From the NCBI GenBank assembly GCA_020635715.1, contig JACJZG010000004.1, positions 62,001 to 126,000 of the forward strand: DNA of 64,000 bases. Direction: 5' to 3'. This stretch comes from Flavobacteriales bacterium. GTDB taxonomy: Bacteria > Bacteroidota > Bacteroidia > Flavobacteriales_F > PHOS-HE28. Made by a program: the position numbers and the translations under genes. The stretch's first letter is position 1; each line of letters starts with the position of its first letter. Below are positions 25,738 to 35,900 of the stretch, piece by piece. Below the pieces are notes generated by a model, which saw only the letters and a program-made list of their open reading frames with translations, was not told where the DNA came from and did not search any database.

Positions 25738-27216
25738 TCACTCTCCCTCCACCACCCGCCCCAGCACCTCCAGCACCTTCACCATGGCGTAGGTGTCGCG
25801 GCCGCAATAGGCCATGAGGTCCTGGCGGAGTTGGGCCACATCGCCTGGATAGTTGCCGGTGAAGAGCTGTTGGAAGCGTAAGCTCGCGGTGCCTCCCTCC
25901 TGCACGGCGAGGTCAGCGTAGCTCAGCTCGGGCACCAGTGCGGGCAGCACCACCTTGATGCTCGTGCGACCGTTCATCGCGGGCGCCACGTACCAACCGG
26001 CTTTGAACGGCGTGTGCAGGTCCTTGAGGCGTGCGATGATGCGTTGCAAGGCCGGTGCATGCGTCGGGAGGTCGCGCGCCAGTTCCTGCAGGCGCTGCTT
26101 CTCGAAGCTCGCGTTGTAGGCGAGCACATCGCCCTCCTCCTCCAGGTCGCGGATCAAGGCCAGGGTCAGGGTCTCGCGCGGATCGCCGGTGGCATCGGCC
26201 AGGTGCTCGCGGTGCTGCGGCTCGGCGCCCGGTGCGCGTTGCACATGCACGCTGTATTGGAAGGGCAGTTGCTGGTAGGGGCGCGTGCCATCGAAGAGCG
26301 GCACCGCCGGCATCACGGTCTCGAAGTCGAAGTGGAAGAGGGGGTAGCGCAGCTCACCCAGCCAGCGGCGCAGGGCGGGGCGGTCCACTTGCGGCCGCCC
26401 GCTGCGGGCCACCTCCACCTGCAGGCGCTGCTTGCTGGTTAGGGTTTCGTCGGCGGGGATATCCGTGAGCAGGTGGATGCCGCGTGCGTAGAGCTCCCAT
26501 TCCTTGCCGCGCGCGTTGCTGAACTCGAACACGCTGCCGTGCCCGGGGACGTGCGCCCAGCAATGGGCCATGAAATCGCAGGTGAAGGGTGCGCTGCAAT
26601 GCGGACCGATGGGTACCGCGGGTTCCTCGCCAACGAGCACCTGCTTCAGCGTTGCGATGCGGGCGGGCACCGATAGGCGCTCCTGGTCCACGGCATCCTT
26701 GATGCGCGTGATGGCGAAGAGCTGTTGCAGGTCCAGCGCACCCCGGCGCACGTAGGCGTTGTTCAGGTGTACGATGCTCACATCCACGAGTGGGATGCCG
26801 TTGCCCTCGATCACATGGCATTGAAGCGCGACGTCATGAATGTTGGTGTCCTTCACGCCGGTGCTGCTCTTCACCTCGTAGGCCTTCCAGCCATCGGCAT
26901 CATGCACCAGGATGTCCAGCGCGGCCAGCACCCCCTCGTGCAGGAAGGCCGCTTCGTAGATGATGCGCTCGCCGCGCGCGATGGCGGCCTGCGTGGCGGC
27001 GATGGCCGGACCGAAGTCGTAGGGTGTTTCCGGGGAGCAGTCCACCCCGCCGGGGAAAAGCTGCTGGGCGAGCAGCCCCACCTGATGGCCGGTGTCGAAG
27101 ACGGCCTGCTGCGCCGCATCCACCGGAGGCATCAGCTCGCGGCGGTGCTTGTAGAGCCAGAGCGCCTTGGGGCATTGCCGCCCGCGGATGTAGGTGGATT
27201 TGGAGAGGAGGTGCAT
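25738..27216 (-). CDS. DUF2779 protein: Cas4-like and DnaQ-like nuclease modules
   Basis: A 492-residue protein. I chose ATG 27216, because the family opens with the Cas4-like pattern LSKSTYIRGRQCPKALWLYK; upstream codons do not resemble the family. The N-terminal half has a PD-(D/E)XK-type core (ALDILVHDADGWKAYEVKSS) and a Cys cluster (CSAPFTCDFMAHCW) that may bind iron-sulfur. The C-terminal DUF2779 part resembles a DEDD exonuclease: FHFDFETVMPAVP, DVLAYNASFEKQRLQELA, and DLMAYCGRDTYAMVKVL. Family members are suspected DNA-processing or defence enzymes. It is divergent from the PD-(D/E)XK gene at 27246, with starts only 29 bp apart. Confidence 0.82.
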   Translation of the reverse strand: MHLLSKSTYIRGRQCPKALWLYKHRRELMPPVDAAQQAVFDTGHQVGLLAQQLFPGGVDCSPETPYDFGPAIAATQAAIARGERIIYEAAFLHEGVLAALDILVHDADGWKAYEVKSSTGVKDTNIHDVALQCHVIEGNGIPLVDVSIVHLNNAYVRRGALDLQQLFAITRIKDAVDQERLSVPARIATLKQVLVGEEPAVPIGPHCSAPFTCDFMAHCWAHVPGHGSVFEFSNARGKEWELYARGIHLLTDIPADETLTSKQRLQVEVARSGRPQVDRPALRRWLGELRYPLFHFDFETVMPAVPLFDGTRPYQQLPFQYSVHVQRAPGAEPQHREHLADATGDPRETLTLALIRDLEEEGDVLAYNASFEKQRLQELARDLPTHAPALQRIIARLKDLHTPFKAGWYVAPAMNGRTSIKVVLPALVPELSYADLAVQEGGTASLRFQQLFTGNYPGDVAQLRQDLMAYCGRDTYAMVKVLEVLGRVVEGE

Positions 27217-27245
27217 GGACTGGCCAAATTCGTGATCTTTCCACG

Positions 27246-27992
27246 ATGGGAGCAGAGATGAAGTACTTGGGGAGGCGTTCATGGCTTGAGATAACCCGGG
27301 ATGAACGCTTTTTCTGTGCAGAACTCCATTACGCCTTGAAGCGACCAGAGACGCTACGAGGGTTCGTACACCGCTTGAACGAGGCCATCGCTTCTGGCAA
27401 TGGGGTGGGACCATTGGATACCGAAGAAGCCTGGGAAGTTGGACTCGAGGTCGCGTTCTACAGAGACTATGTCCATGCGCTGGGCTGCGACGGGGAGCAT
27501 CACATCAAGAAGCTGGAAGCATTCTCCCAGAAACGCACCTTCGACCTGTGCCTTTTCGGTAAGGAGCAGCTGGTCGTCATCGAAGCCAAGGCGCATGAAG
27601 GGCTTGGCACCAAGCAGATGCGTGAGTTCGCGTTGGACCACCTGTTGCTGAGGAAGCTGATCAAGCCACCCGCACCTGAGGTCGTCCTGATCGGTCTTTG
27701 GTCCAGTGGCTATCACCCACGGGTGAACCTGAAGTCCTTCCCATTGACGGATAGTCTGGCGGAAGAGGCAGGGTTAAGCCAGGAAGAGCGCGAGCCGTAT
27801 CGCGATGGTGTCCCCTTGTTCAATGGTCATCTTCACTGGAGGGACTTGGTAGAGCTCCCGGGCATAACTGAAGATGCAAGGACAGCCTTCCGTCTGGCGG
27901 ATGCGGTGAAGAGCCGCAAGCATGGCATGGTCACGAGCCTATCTGGTACAGACCCGAGATACGTGCCGGCTGACCGCGCGATAACAAGATAG
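27246..27992 (+). CDS. PD-(D/E)XK-like hypothetical protein
   Basis: A 248-residue protein from MGAEMKYLGRRSWLEITRDE; the frame extends upstream into the divergent gene, so I place the start here. The core has a strand TFDLCLFGKEQLVVIEAKAH (D...E-x-K), which is the PD-(D/E)XK nuclease pattern, and LDHLLLRKLIKPPAPEVVLI, a helix and strand of that fold. I do not know a named family. It ends 6 bp from the stop of mcrC on the other strand. The context suggests a defence nuclease or a sensor of cellular DNA; this is inference. Confidence 0.62.
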   Translation: MGAEMKYLGRRSWLEITRDERFFCAELHYALKRPETLRGFVHRLNEAIASGNGVGPLDTEEAWEVGLEVAFYRDYVHALGCDGEHHIKKLEAFSQKRTFDLCLFGKEQLVVIEAKAHEGLGTKQMREFALDHLLLRKLIKPPAPEVVLIGLWSSGYHPRVNLKSFPLTDSLAEEAGLSQEEREPYRDGVPLFNGHLHWRDLVELPGITEDARTAFRLADAVKSRKHGMVTSLSGTDPRYVPADRAITR

Positions 27993-27998
27993 CGGGTT

Positions 27999-29258
27999 CT
28001 ATCTGCTTCGCAGCGTGATATTGTGCGTGCGTAGTTCAGTCAACAGCGCCGTACAGGCATCCAACCGCACCTTTCCGGTCAGCGGATCGAACAAGTCGAT
28101 GTACGCCATGTTACAGCCATGCCTGTGTGGGTCCATCCAATCCCACTCCATGTAGGAGCCGCTTAGCGGAGATGCATCCTCGGTGACCGGATACAACAAG
28201 GTGCTCTGTGCGGTGCCGAACTGGAGGTTGTACACGTACATCTGTTTCAGATCATCATCACCGGGCGTTCCCTTCTTGGGTACTTTCCATTTGGTGTCGA
28301 TGATCTGAAGGACCTCGTTACCTCTTCGGATAACAATGTCCGGACGAATGGTCTTGTCCTCCCAGAACTTGCGACTGTCCTGACCGGACACGTTCAGGTC
28401 CGGATAGGCAAGCGCTGACCGCCGCATCAGCTTCAGCACCACCCGTTCGAAGAGCTTGTTCATGTCGAACATCAAACCCAAGAGCGGTACGTGACCGCCT
28501 TTCAGGTCGGGCGCATGGTCCTGCACGATCATGCATGCCAATCGCATAGCTCTGGAATATGACGCGGTCTTGCGGCCTAGACGGATGCGCGGCAGGGCAG
28601 CCTTGGTCAGGCGGCTGTCGTCCACCTCATCGAAGGCCCAGTCCAGGTCCTGTGCACGGTTCTGGATCACGGGGTCCAGAGCAGTATCGGAGACGATGGT
28701 GAGCGCTCGCTTCAACAGGGCATGGAGCAAGTGGTCCTGATCATAGGTCTGGTGCACCACGTGGAAGCGGTCCTTGCGGATCAGGTTCTCCCTCAAGTGC
28801 CCCGGCCAGTACAATCTCCCTTTCCACGTACGCTGGTTGCTCTGCCGTTGGTGGTATTGCTTCACAAGGCCGCGACGGACCAGGCCGTACACATCCTCGA
28901 CATAGAGCCCGAAGAAGAAGTCCAGGATGGTGGAGTTGCGCTTGTGTAGGTGGCTGTCCGTGGTGGCGGTGAGCGGCAGGTCGTGCACTATGGCAAGCAT
29001 GTCCAACAAGGCCTGCTGCCACTTCTCCTCCTTGCCTTGGTTATCAGCCTTGGGAAGCACCTCGATCACGAGGCCACCCACTTGGATAACACCCACATGC
29101 TGGTTGAAGCGGATGCCCTTGTGCCCTGCAGTGAAGTACTTGAAGCCATTCGCCTCGTTCCAGGCGAGCAGCCGATCGAAATGAGCTTTCTGGAAGCCCC
29201 CATCGCCTATGGCGAGCTTCTCGAACTCGTAGACCCGTATCGGATCAGTTCGCTTCAT
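27999..29258 (-). CDS. mcrC: McrC-like nuclease subunit of a McrBC restriction system
   Basis: A 419-residue protein. It has the McrC N-terminal layout (GIRFNQHVGVIQVGGLVIEV, ILDFFFGLYVEDVYGLVRRG, then RTWKGRLYWPGHLRENLIRK). The C-terminal PD-(D/E)XK core is RPDIVIRRGNEVLQIIDTKW, with the D...D-T-K form typical of McrC. It binds the McrB ring and cuts modified DNA. Its start lies inside the end of mcrB (14-bp overlap), showing translational coupling. It is the last gene of a long minus-strand run beginning at hsdM. Confidence 0.92.
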   Translation of the reverse strand: MKRTDPIRVYEFEKLAIGDGGFQKAHFDRLLAWNEANGFKYFTAGHKGIRFNQHVGVIQVGGLVIEVLPKADNQGKEEKWQQALLDMLAIVHDLPLTATTDSHLHKRNSTILDFFFGLYVEDVYGLVRRGLVKQYHQRQSNQRTWKGRLYWPGHLRENLIRKDRFHVVHQTYDQDHLLHALLKRALTIVSDTALDPVIQNRAQDLDWAFDEVDDSRLTKAALPRIRLGRKTASYSRAMRLACMIVQDHAPDLKGGHVPLLGLMFDMNKLFERVVLKLMRRSALAYPDLNVSGQDSRKFWEDKTIRPDIVIRRGNEVLQIIDTKWKVPKKGTPGDDDLKQMYVYNLQFGTAQSTLLYPVTEDASPLSGSYMEWDWMDPHRHGCNMAYIDLFDPLTGKVRLDACTALLTELRTHNITLRSR

Positions 29259-31971
29259 AGATGTTCTTGAAGATCCCGGCGTCCTGGATCAGATCCACAT
29301 CCTTCACCCGGTGCATCTCCTTCGTCTCGAACTCGTCCAGCTCACCAAAGCCCTTGGCGAACTTCACCGCACCGTTCACCTTCTCCACGAAGTCCGCGCC
29401 CAGGATGGCGCCCACCTTGTAGGCGTCGCCATGGAAGTACTCTTCCAGCAGGGGGATCACCTTGGTCTTGAATACGCGCTTCAGGTCGTTCAGGTCCTTC
29501 AATCCCATGAAATAGCTGTGGCCGATGTGATGGTCCTTGTCCATCAGGCGTTCCACCCGGTGGTTGATGCGGCGTAGCAAGGCCACCAGATCGACCCCGG
29601 CCACTTGCTTGGTATCGATCGCGTCGGGATCGCTGGCCATCTCAACGAAGCTGAAGCGACGGCGCAGAGCCGTATCCAAGGCCTCTACGCTACGGTCCGC
29701 CGTGTTCATGGTGCCGAGCAGGTAGAGGTTGGATGGCACGCTGAAGTCCTCTTTCTTGGAGTAGGGCAGCTTCACTTTCGCGGGCTCCTTTCCGCCATCG
29801 CGCTTGTCGTCCTCGATCAATGTGATCAGCTCGCCGAAGATACTGGCCACGTTGCCCCGGTTGATCTCATCGATGATCAGGACGTATCGCCCATCCCGTG
29901 GCACCGGCGAGGAAACGGCTGTCCGGAAGTAGTCCTTCTTCACCAACCGGGGATCCAGGCTATAGAGCGTGCCCATCACGAAGCTCTTCGGATACAGGTC
30001 CTCCACCGGGATCTCGACATCCTTGACCAGCCAATCCACCTTCCGGAATTGCTTGAAGCGGATGGGAGCGGATTCATCCATGAAGTAATCGCCGGAGACT
30101 CGACCTATCGCGCGCACCAAGCTGTTGCCCGCGCTTACGAGCACGATATCACCCTCCTTCATGTCCAGGTGCATCGTGCGCAGCACGGTCACGGTGTAGC
30201 GGAAGCCCTCGCTGTCCTTCATGCCAGCAGCCTCCAGGGTCTGTCGGATGCTGGCCTCCTCCTTCGCCTTGCTCACATCCACCGCACCACCATAACCCAC
30301 TGCGATCACCCCGTGCTCCATGCAGTAGGCATAGATGGCATCGTCGGCCGGGCTGTTATACTGCCCCAGGGAGACTTTGTAGAAAGCCGCCTTTACCAAG
30401 GTGGCTTCATCCAGGCCGGGCACTGCACCGCCCTGTTCACCACTGCGCGCCGAAGCGCACATCAACTTGAAGATGCCATCCTGCACTTCGTAGGTCACCT
30501 GCTTCACCTCTTCGTCGCCATCCTTGCTCACGTGCGTTTCCGGCTTGATACCCTCAACGAAATCCTCGTAGCTGAAACTCTGGTGGAAGGTGACCGTGCG
30601 CACCCGGCGTGCCTCCAAGAGCTGTTGGTAGCGCTGGCGTACCTGTTCGCGCGGACGTCGCTTCACCGCCGCTACATCTTCCCCATCCACGATGGCGACT
30701 GCGTGCGTGATGGCGTGGTAGGTCTTGCCCGTCCCCGGTGGGCCGTACAGGATCGCGTTCAAGGGGTGTCGTAAGCTCATGCTGTGGCTGCTATTACTTT
30801 GCTCATCATCATTGGTGAGCGTTGGCCATTGCCCTATTCCGTTCAGCAGGTGGTCCAGGCCTTGCGCTCGGAATGAGCGGTCCGTTGCGAAGGGGAAGAG
30901 GTCCGGGATGTGGTGCATCCGCTGGCGCGAACGCTCTCCGCTGCGGGCCATGTGGTCCTTGGCAATGCCCATCATCTCCAGGAGCAGATCGTTCCGGTTG
31001 GCGCGGTATGCAGCGATGGGCAGTTCGTAGACGGCGCTCTTGGGTTCGTTCTTGAATGCTTTGAGCAGCACCAGCCCCAGGTCGGGATGGCGGTCCGGTG
31101 CATCGGCCTGCAGCTGGATGGAGATGCTCGTTGCCTGCACGTGGTTCATGGCCAGGTACACCCGTGTGAGCAGGTTCAGGGACATGCGCCTGCGGTCATC
31201 GTTGCGCAGGTTCAGGACCAACCGCTCATCGCTGGCATCAAGACCCAGCTCCTCGATCACCTTGGCGCATTCGTCCAAGAAGAACTGCCAATCCTTCATG
31301 GTCACCTTGCGCAGCCAAGGAAAGCGCAGCCATGGCCGGTCACCGGCGGGCAGGTCCTCGCCGTCCTCGGATCCTTCGTCATCCAGGCCGATCAGTTCCT
31401 TGCCGGTCTCGGTGCCAATGAGAAAGTGGGACAAGGCATCGGTGCGGTAGTAATTGTCCAAAGCCGGGAAGCGGGACAGAAGGTCCGCCTGGGCCGTTTG
31501 TAAGTCTGCGTAGGTGGTGGCCAAGGAAGAGCGGCGAATGGGGTAGCCCAGCGCCTCATAGGCGTCCACGCTCTTGTTGTTCACCACCACGAAGCGCTTG
31601 GGGTTGACCCGGTTCAGGTAGATGGTAGCGATGCCTTTACCCCACCCTTTGAATTGATCGATATCGGCCAGCCAGCCGGCTACATCGAACGCTGCCTCGA
31701 AGGGTTGCAGCACATGTTTCCTGAAGGCCTGCGGGTCCTGCTCGATCGTCTGCTGCAGCCTCGGTGCTGTGCGATGCCCACCGGATTGGACCTTGCCACC
31801 ATCCGATGCGAATTGGAAGAAGAACTGCACGAGCTCAGCATCGCTCAGGTTTGCGATGCGGTCCTGGCTCAGCGCGCTGGCATAGGCGGTCTCCCTCTCT
31901 CTATGAGGGTCACCCGCATACCAGGTCTCGAAGCCCTGGATGATCTCGGAGATGTTCGCTGGAAGTTGCAT
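29245..31971 (-). CDS. mcrB: McrB-like AAA+ GTPase with inserted EVE-like reader domain
   Basis: A 908-residue protein. Residues 1-400 form an unusual N-terminal region, with GWGKGIATIYLNRVNPKRFV near 109-128. The AAA+ module has Walker A GPPGTGKT (410-417), Walker B VLIIDEINRGN (697-707) and the McrB signature MNTADRS (755-761). Between Walker A and B, at about 527-682, lies an EVE/YTH-like domain: FYKVSLGQYNS, IAVGYGG, MKEGDIVLVSAGNSLVRAIG. EVE domains bind modified bases, so this insertion may supply specificity for methylated, hydroxymethylated or otherwise modified DNA. McrB rings use GTP to drive McrC. It overlaps mcrC by 14 bp. Confidence 0.92.
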   Translation of the reverse strand: MQLPANISEIIQGFETWYAGDPHRERETAYASALSQDRIANLSDAELVQFFFQFASDGGKVQSGGHRTAPRLQQTIEQDPQAFRKHVLQPFEAAFDVAGWLADIDQFKGWGKGIATIYLNRVNPKRFVVVNNKSVDAYEALGYPIRRSSLATTYADLQTAQADLLSRFPALDNYYRTDALSHFLIGTETGKELIGLDDEGSEDGEDLPAGDRPWLRFPWLRKVTMKDWQFFLDECAKVIEELGLDASDERLVLNLRNDDRRRMSLNLLTRVYLAMNHVQATSISIQLQADAPDRHPDLGLVLLKAFKNEPKSAVYELPIAAYRANRNDLLLEMMGIAKDHMARSGERSRQRMHHIPDLFPFATDRSFRAQGLDHLLNGIGQWPTLTNDDEQSNSSHSMSLRHPLNAILYGPPGTGKTYHAITHAVAIVDGEDVAAVKRRPREQVRQRYQQLLEARRVRTVTFHQSFSYEDFVEGIKPETHVSKDGDEEVKQVTYEVQDGIFKLMCASARSGEQGGAVPGLDEATLVKAAFYKVSLGQYNSPADDAIYAYCMEHGVIAVGYGGAVDVSKAKEEASIRQTLEAAGMKDSEGFRYTVTVLRTMHLDMKEGDIVLVSAGNSLVRAIGRVSGDYFMDESAPIRFKQFRKVDWLVKDVEIPVEDLYPKSFVMGTLYSLDPRLVKKDYFRTAVSSPVPRDGRYVLIIDEINRGNVASIFGELITLIEDDKRDGGKEPAKVKLPYSKKEDFSVPSNLYLLGTMNTADRSVEALDTALRRRFSFVEMASDPDAIDTKQVAGVDLVALLRRINHRVERLMDKDHHIGHSYFMGLKDLNDLKRVFKTKVIPLLEEYFHGDAYKVGAILGADFVEKVNGAVKFAKGFGELDEFETKEMHRVKDVDLIQDAGIFKNIYEAN

Positions 31972-31992
31972 GTCAATGATCGCGGGTGCCCG

Positions 31993-32130
31993 TTAGTTGG
32001 CGGCTGTGAACACGACGTACCAGTAACAGGAACTCGCTTTGTCGCATGAGAGGGTCGGCTGGAAATGGACTCGCGTTACAAGATCCACTTCTTGTTCCAT
32101 ACGTAGTGCTTCATGGTATTCACGGCTCAC
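31993..32130 (-). pseudogene. Possible small gene or gene remnant between metalloprotease and mcrB
   Basis: A frame without a good start runs from about 32230 to a TAA at 31993. It contains RIAESGDTKRALQAHVSREY, HEALRMEQEVDLVTRVHFQP and ends CYWYVVFTAAN. ATG 32100 would give 35 residues, GTG 32130 would give 45. The composition looks protein-like, but the lack of a start and overlap with the metalloprotease end suggest a remnant. I cannot assign a family. Confidence 0.3.
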
Positions 32131-32218
32131 ATGCGCTTGAAGCGCTCGCTTTGTATCACCCGACTCAGCAATGCGTAGGACATACTGTGAGGAAAGCGGT
32201 TGCTGGGGTGAAGGTCCA

Positions 32219-32947
32219 CTAGTACTTCCACTCTTCGTGACGCACAGGAAGCTTATTCAACTCCTTCTTCCGTGCTCGCCAGAGCGGTAGGTATTCATCC
32301 ATGTATGCCACGAACCGGTCGTTATGGGTCCGCTCAAGCAGGTGGACCAATTCATGTACCACCAGGTATTCCAGACAAAGCGGAGGCTTTTTCGCTAACT
32401 CCAGGTTCAGCCAGATCCGTCCTGCTTCACTGTTGCACGAGCCCCATTTCGTGCGCATCGCTTTCACGCCCCATTCGTTCGCTTGCACGTTCATGATCCT
32501 TTCCCACTTGGCGAAGAGGGGGGCAGCGAGTTCCTTCACCTGTGCACGGTACCAGTCCCGTACCACGCGCTCGCGTGAGCGGAAGGATGCACCGGGATGC
32601 ACGTGCAGGACCATGTAACGACCATTCTTCAGGATCACTTCGTGGCGGCCTGATCGTTCCACGACCCGCAGCAGGTAACGCCTGCCTTGGAAATAGTGAC
32701 TTTCTCCGGTCACATATTCCCTCGGGGTCTCCCGTGGTTGGTCGATGATGCGCTTCTGATGCCGGCGGATCCAGGCAAGCTTGGAAACAGCGAGCAGGCG
32801 GATGCTCTCATCGCTCATGCGCATGGGAGCAGCTAAACGAACCCGACCTGTGGGGGGATAAACAGCAAGGTGCGCGTTCTTGATGTCCTTGCGCACTACG
32901 TCTAAGGTGATGCCACTGACCGTGATCTGATGGCGATCAGTACTCAC
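32219..32947 (-). CDS. YgjP/SprT-like (DUF45) zinc metallopeptidase
   Basis: A 242-residue protein. I start it at the GTG 32945-32947, which overlaps the hsdR stop by 11 bp and gives VSTDRHQITVSGITLDVVRK, the normal family beginning; an upstream ATG would add 29 residues inside hsdR. The core has TKWGSCNSEAGRIWLNLELA and then the zinc site YLVVHELVHLLERTHNDRF (HELVH plus a downstream H). Members often accompany type I restriction loci; a role in processing or turnover of HsdR or other proteins is possible but unproven. Confidence 0.88.
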   Translation of the reverse strand: MSTDRHQITVSGITLDVVRKDIKNAHLAVYPPTGRVRLAAPMRMSDESIRLLAVSKLAWIRRHQKRIIDQPRETPREYVTGESHYFQGRRYLLRVVERSGRHEVILKNGRYMVLHVHPGASFRSRERVVRDWYRAQVKELAAPLFAKWERIMNVQANEWGVKAMRTKWGSCNSEAGRIWLNLELAKKPPLCLEYLVVHELVHLLERTHNDRFVAYMDEYLPLWRARKKELNKLPVRHEEWKY

Positions 32948-35900
32948 GCTGGCTCTTAATAAGGCTGAAGATCGCATCCAGGTCGTACGCTTCAGGCAGG
33001 ATCTTCCGGACGGCGAGCCTGACCTCCTTTTCACGGAGTCGGTGGCCTTTCCAACCGTCTTGTTTCACCCGACGTACTTCAGCATCCAAGGCAATGGTCA
33101 ACTCAACGTTGTGCTCGAGGTTGTCGTAAAGTGCGCGCTTGGCTTCTGTGTCCACGGTTGGTGGGTATGCATTCCCACCACCCGCGCGTTTCGTTCGTCG
33201 GGTGATGTCCTCCACCTTCATTAGATAGGCTTGGTACTCCAGCACACCATTACGCCGGTCCTGGATCAGTTTGTCCAGCAGTTCGGACATGTTGTCAAAG
33301 TACTTCGGGTTGGTCGGTCGCTCCTCGATGATGACCCGCCGCACGTTGTTCTCGATCGTTTCTGCCGTGGCTGCCTTGCTTGTTCGGATGCCTTCGGGCA
33401 AGCTATCTAGGGCGCTTATCCCATACTTCACGATCAAGTCCACAAGCGAAAGGTCGTCGAAGGCACTGATCTTCCGACTTGGATCCGCGCTGATGTACAT
33501 GTCGATCAGCTGGCGCATATCGGCTTCGTATGCTTTCAAGTCGATGTGGTCCCCGCTTGCGCGCTTTATCTCGTCGCGGAGGTTCGTGTAGAAGGCTACT
33601 TCCTTGCGCACGCGATCAGCCTCAACCTTGGTGTAGCCTGCGTCGGCAAGTTCGTTGGCAATATTGGAGAAAGCCCGGATGAGCGCAGCAGTGAGTTTAT
33701 ACAAGCTAAGGCGAAGGTCCTCCGTTCGGGCCAGGTCATCCACTTGCTCCGGATCACCGCAGAAGAAGCGGATGAAGTTCACCTGGTCACGCGGGTGCAA
33801 AGGTTCGCAGAGGGCGATGACGGCTTCCAGTGCAGCATCCAGTTCCTCGTGGGCCATTTCCAACCTATGCTTGAGCAGACCCTCCACATCGCGCTTGTCA
33901 TAGGCATCGAAAGCTCCGCAGGTGTAGTCTTTGATGGAATCCTTGAGGCTTCGGAACAGGTCCTTGTAGTCCACGATAAAGCCGAACTCCTTGTCCTCGC
34001 TATCCAGGCGGTTCACGCGGCAGATGGCCTGGAACAGCCCATGGTCCTGCATGCTCTTGTCGATGTACAGGTAGGTGGCTGCAGGCGCATCGAAACCGGT
34101 GAGCAGCTTGTCCACTACGATAAGGAGTTTCATTCGGCCGGGCTCCTTGATGAACTGCTTCTTCACCTCGTCCTCGAATGTCTCGGTGTCCTTACCTCCG
34201 AGCATTTTCATGTAGGTCGCATACTTCTCCAGCTCTTCCGTCTTGCGACCACCTCCGGTGGTCTGGCCTTTGATCTTGCCCACGCTGGGCTCGTAGCTCG
34301 TCACGATGGCGCACTCCGGAAAGCCGGCCTCTTGGAACAGGTCGTAGAACTTACACGCTTCGTACACGCTACCGGCCACCAGGATGGCATTGCCCTCACC
34401 CGTCGCCAGGCGTGGCTTTGTCCTGAAATCCTTCAGGATATCGAAGACGATCTTCTCCAGGCGGCCTTTGCTACTGAAGAGCTTGCGCAAGGTGCCCCAG
34501 CGCTTCTTCAGCTCGGCTTTGGCCAGAGCCGTAAGACCTCGGGTCGTGGCCTCGAACCACTCATCGATACTTGCCTGATCCGTGATCCGCTGGTCGATGT
34601 CCCGCGCCTCATAACGCAGGTCAAGAACCACCTTGTCCTCCACGGCCTCGTCGAACTTGTACGTGTGGATGTATGGACCGAAGACCTCCAAGCTCGTGCC
34701 CTTGTCCCGGTGGAGTAGCGGAGTGCCTGTGAAGCCGATGAAGAGGGCCTCAGGCAGGATGGTCTTCATGGCCTTGTGCAGCTTGCCACTTTGGGTGCGG
34801 TGGCATTCGTCCACGAAGACGTGGAGGCGGCCCTTGGCTTTGAAATCCTTCGGCAGGCTCTTGCGGATCTCCTCGATGAAGCGATCGTAATCGCCCTCTT
34901 CATTGCTGCCGAACTTGTGGATGAGCGAGCAGATCAAGGGCTCGTCGTTCTTGTTCAGCAGGTTGATCAGGTCGGCCCCACTGCGTGCGCGGCGCATCTG
35001 TTCGCCAGCATCACTGAAGACCCGGACGATCTGCTTGTCCAGCTCGTCGCGGTCGGTGATCACCAGGACGCGGGCATCCTCGATATGCTCGCGGATCCAT
35101 TGTGTGAGCCAAACCATGGTAAGGCTCTTGCCACTGCCCTGGCAGTGCCAGATGATGCCCCCTTCTTGGTCCACCACCTTCTGCTGCGCGGCGCGTACGC
35201 CGAAATACTGGTGGGGCCTGCACACCTTCTTGATCCCTCCATCGAAGAGGGTGAAATCGTGGATCAGTTCGAGGAACCGCTCCTTGTTGCAGAGCTGGAA
35301 CAAATGCCGGTCCAGCAACTGTTGGTACTCACCCCGGCTTTCCTCTTTCCACTTCAGGTAGTATTTCTCCGGGGTGAGGATGGTTCCGTACCGGGCCCCT
35401 TCGGTATCGTTGCCAGCGATCACCAATTGCAGGGTGGTGAAGAAGCGCTGTATGAAATGGCTCTGCTGGTTGTCCAGGTTCTGCCGGATGCCTTCGCTCA
35501 CGCTCACGGTACCGCGCTTCAGCTCGATCACGCCCAGGGCGATACCGTTCACGTAGAGCACCAGATCGGGCCGCTTGCGGTTCTCTCCTAACACGCTCAC
35601 CTCCTCGGCTATGCCGAAGTGGTTCGTTTGTGGTGCCTCCCAGTCGATGAGTTGGACGGTCTCCTTGTGGGTGCCCAGCTCTTCGCTTACACGCACACCG
35701 TAGCGGAGCAGGCGGTACACATCCTTGTTCACGTCATACAGGTCGCGGCTCTGATCGCCGGCCACGCGTTGCAGTTCGTGGATGGCCTTGTTCACCAAGG
35801 GCTCCGCATAGCGGGCAGCCAGAAAATTCCTCAGCCACTGCTCTTCCACGTTGCGGTTCTCCCGTTCCTCCCAGTTACCCAGGTACTCCCATTGCAGGAC

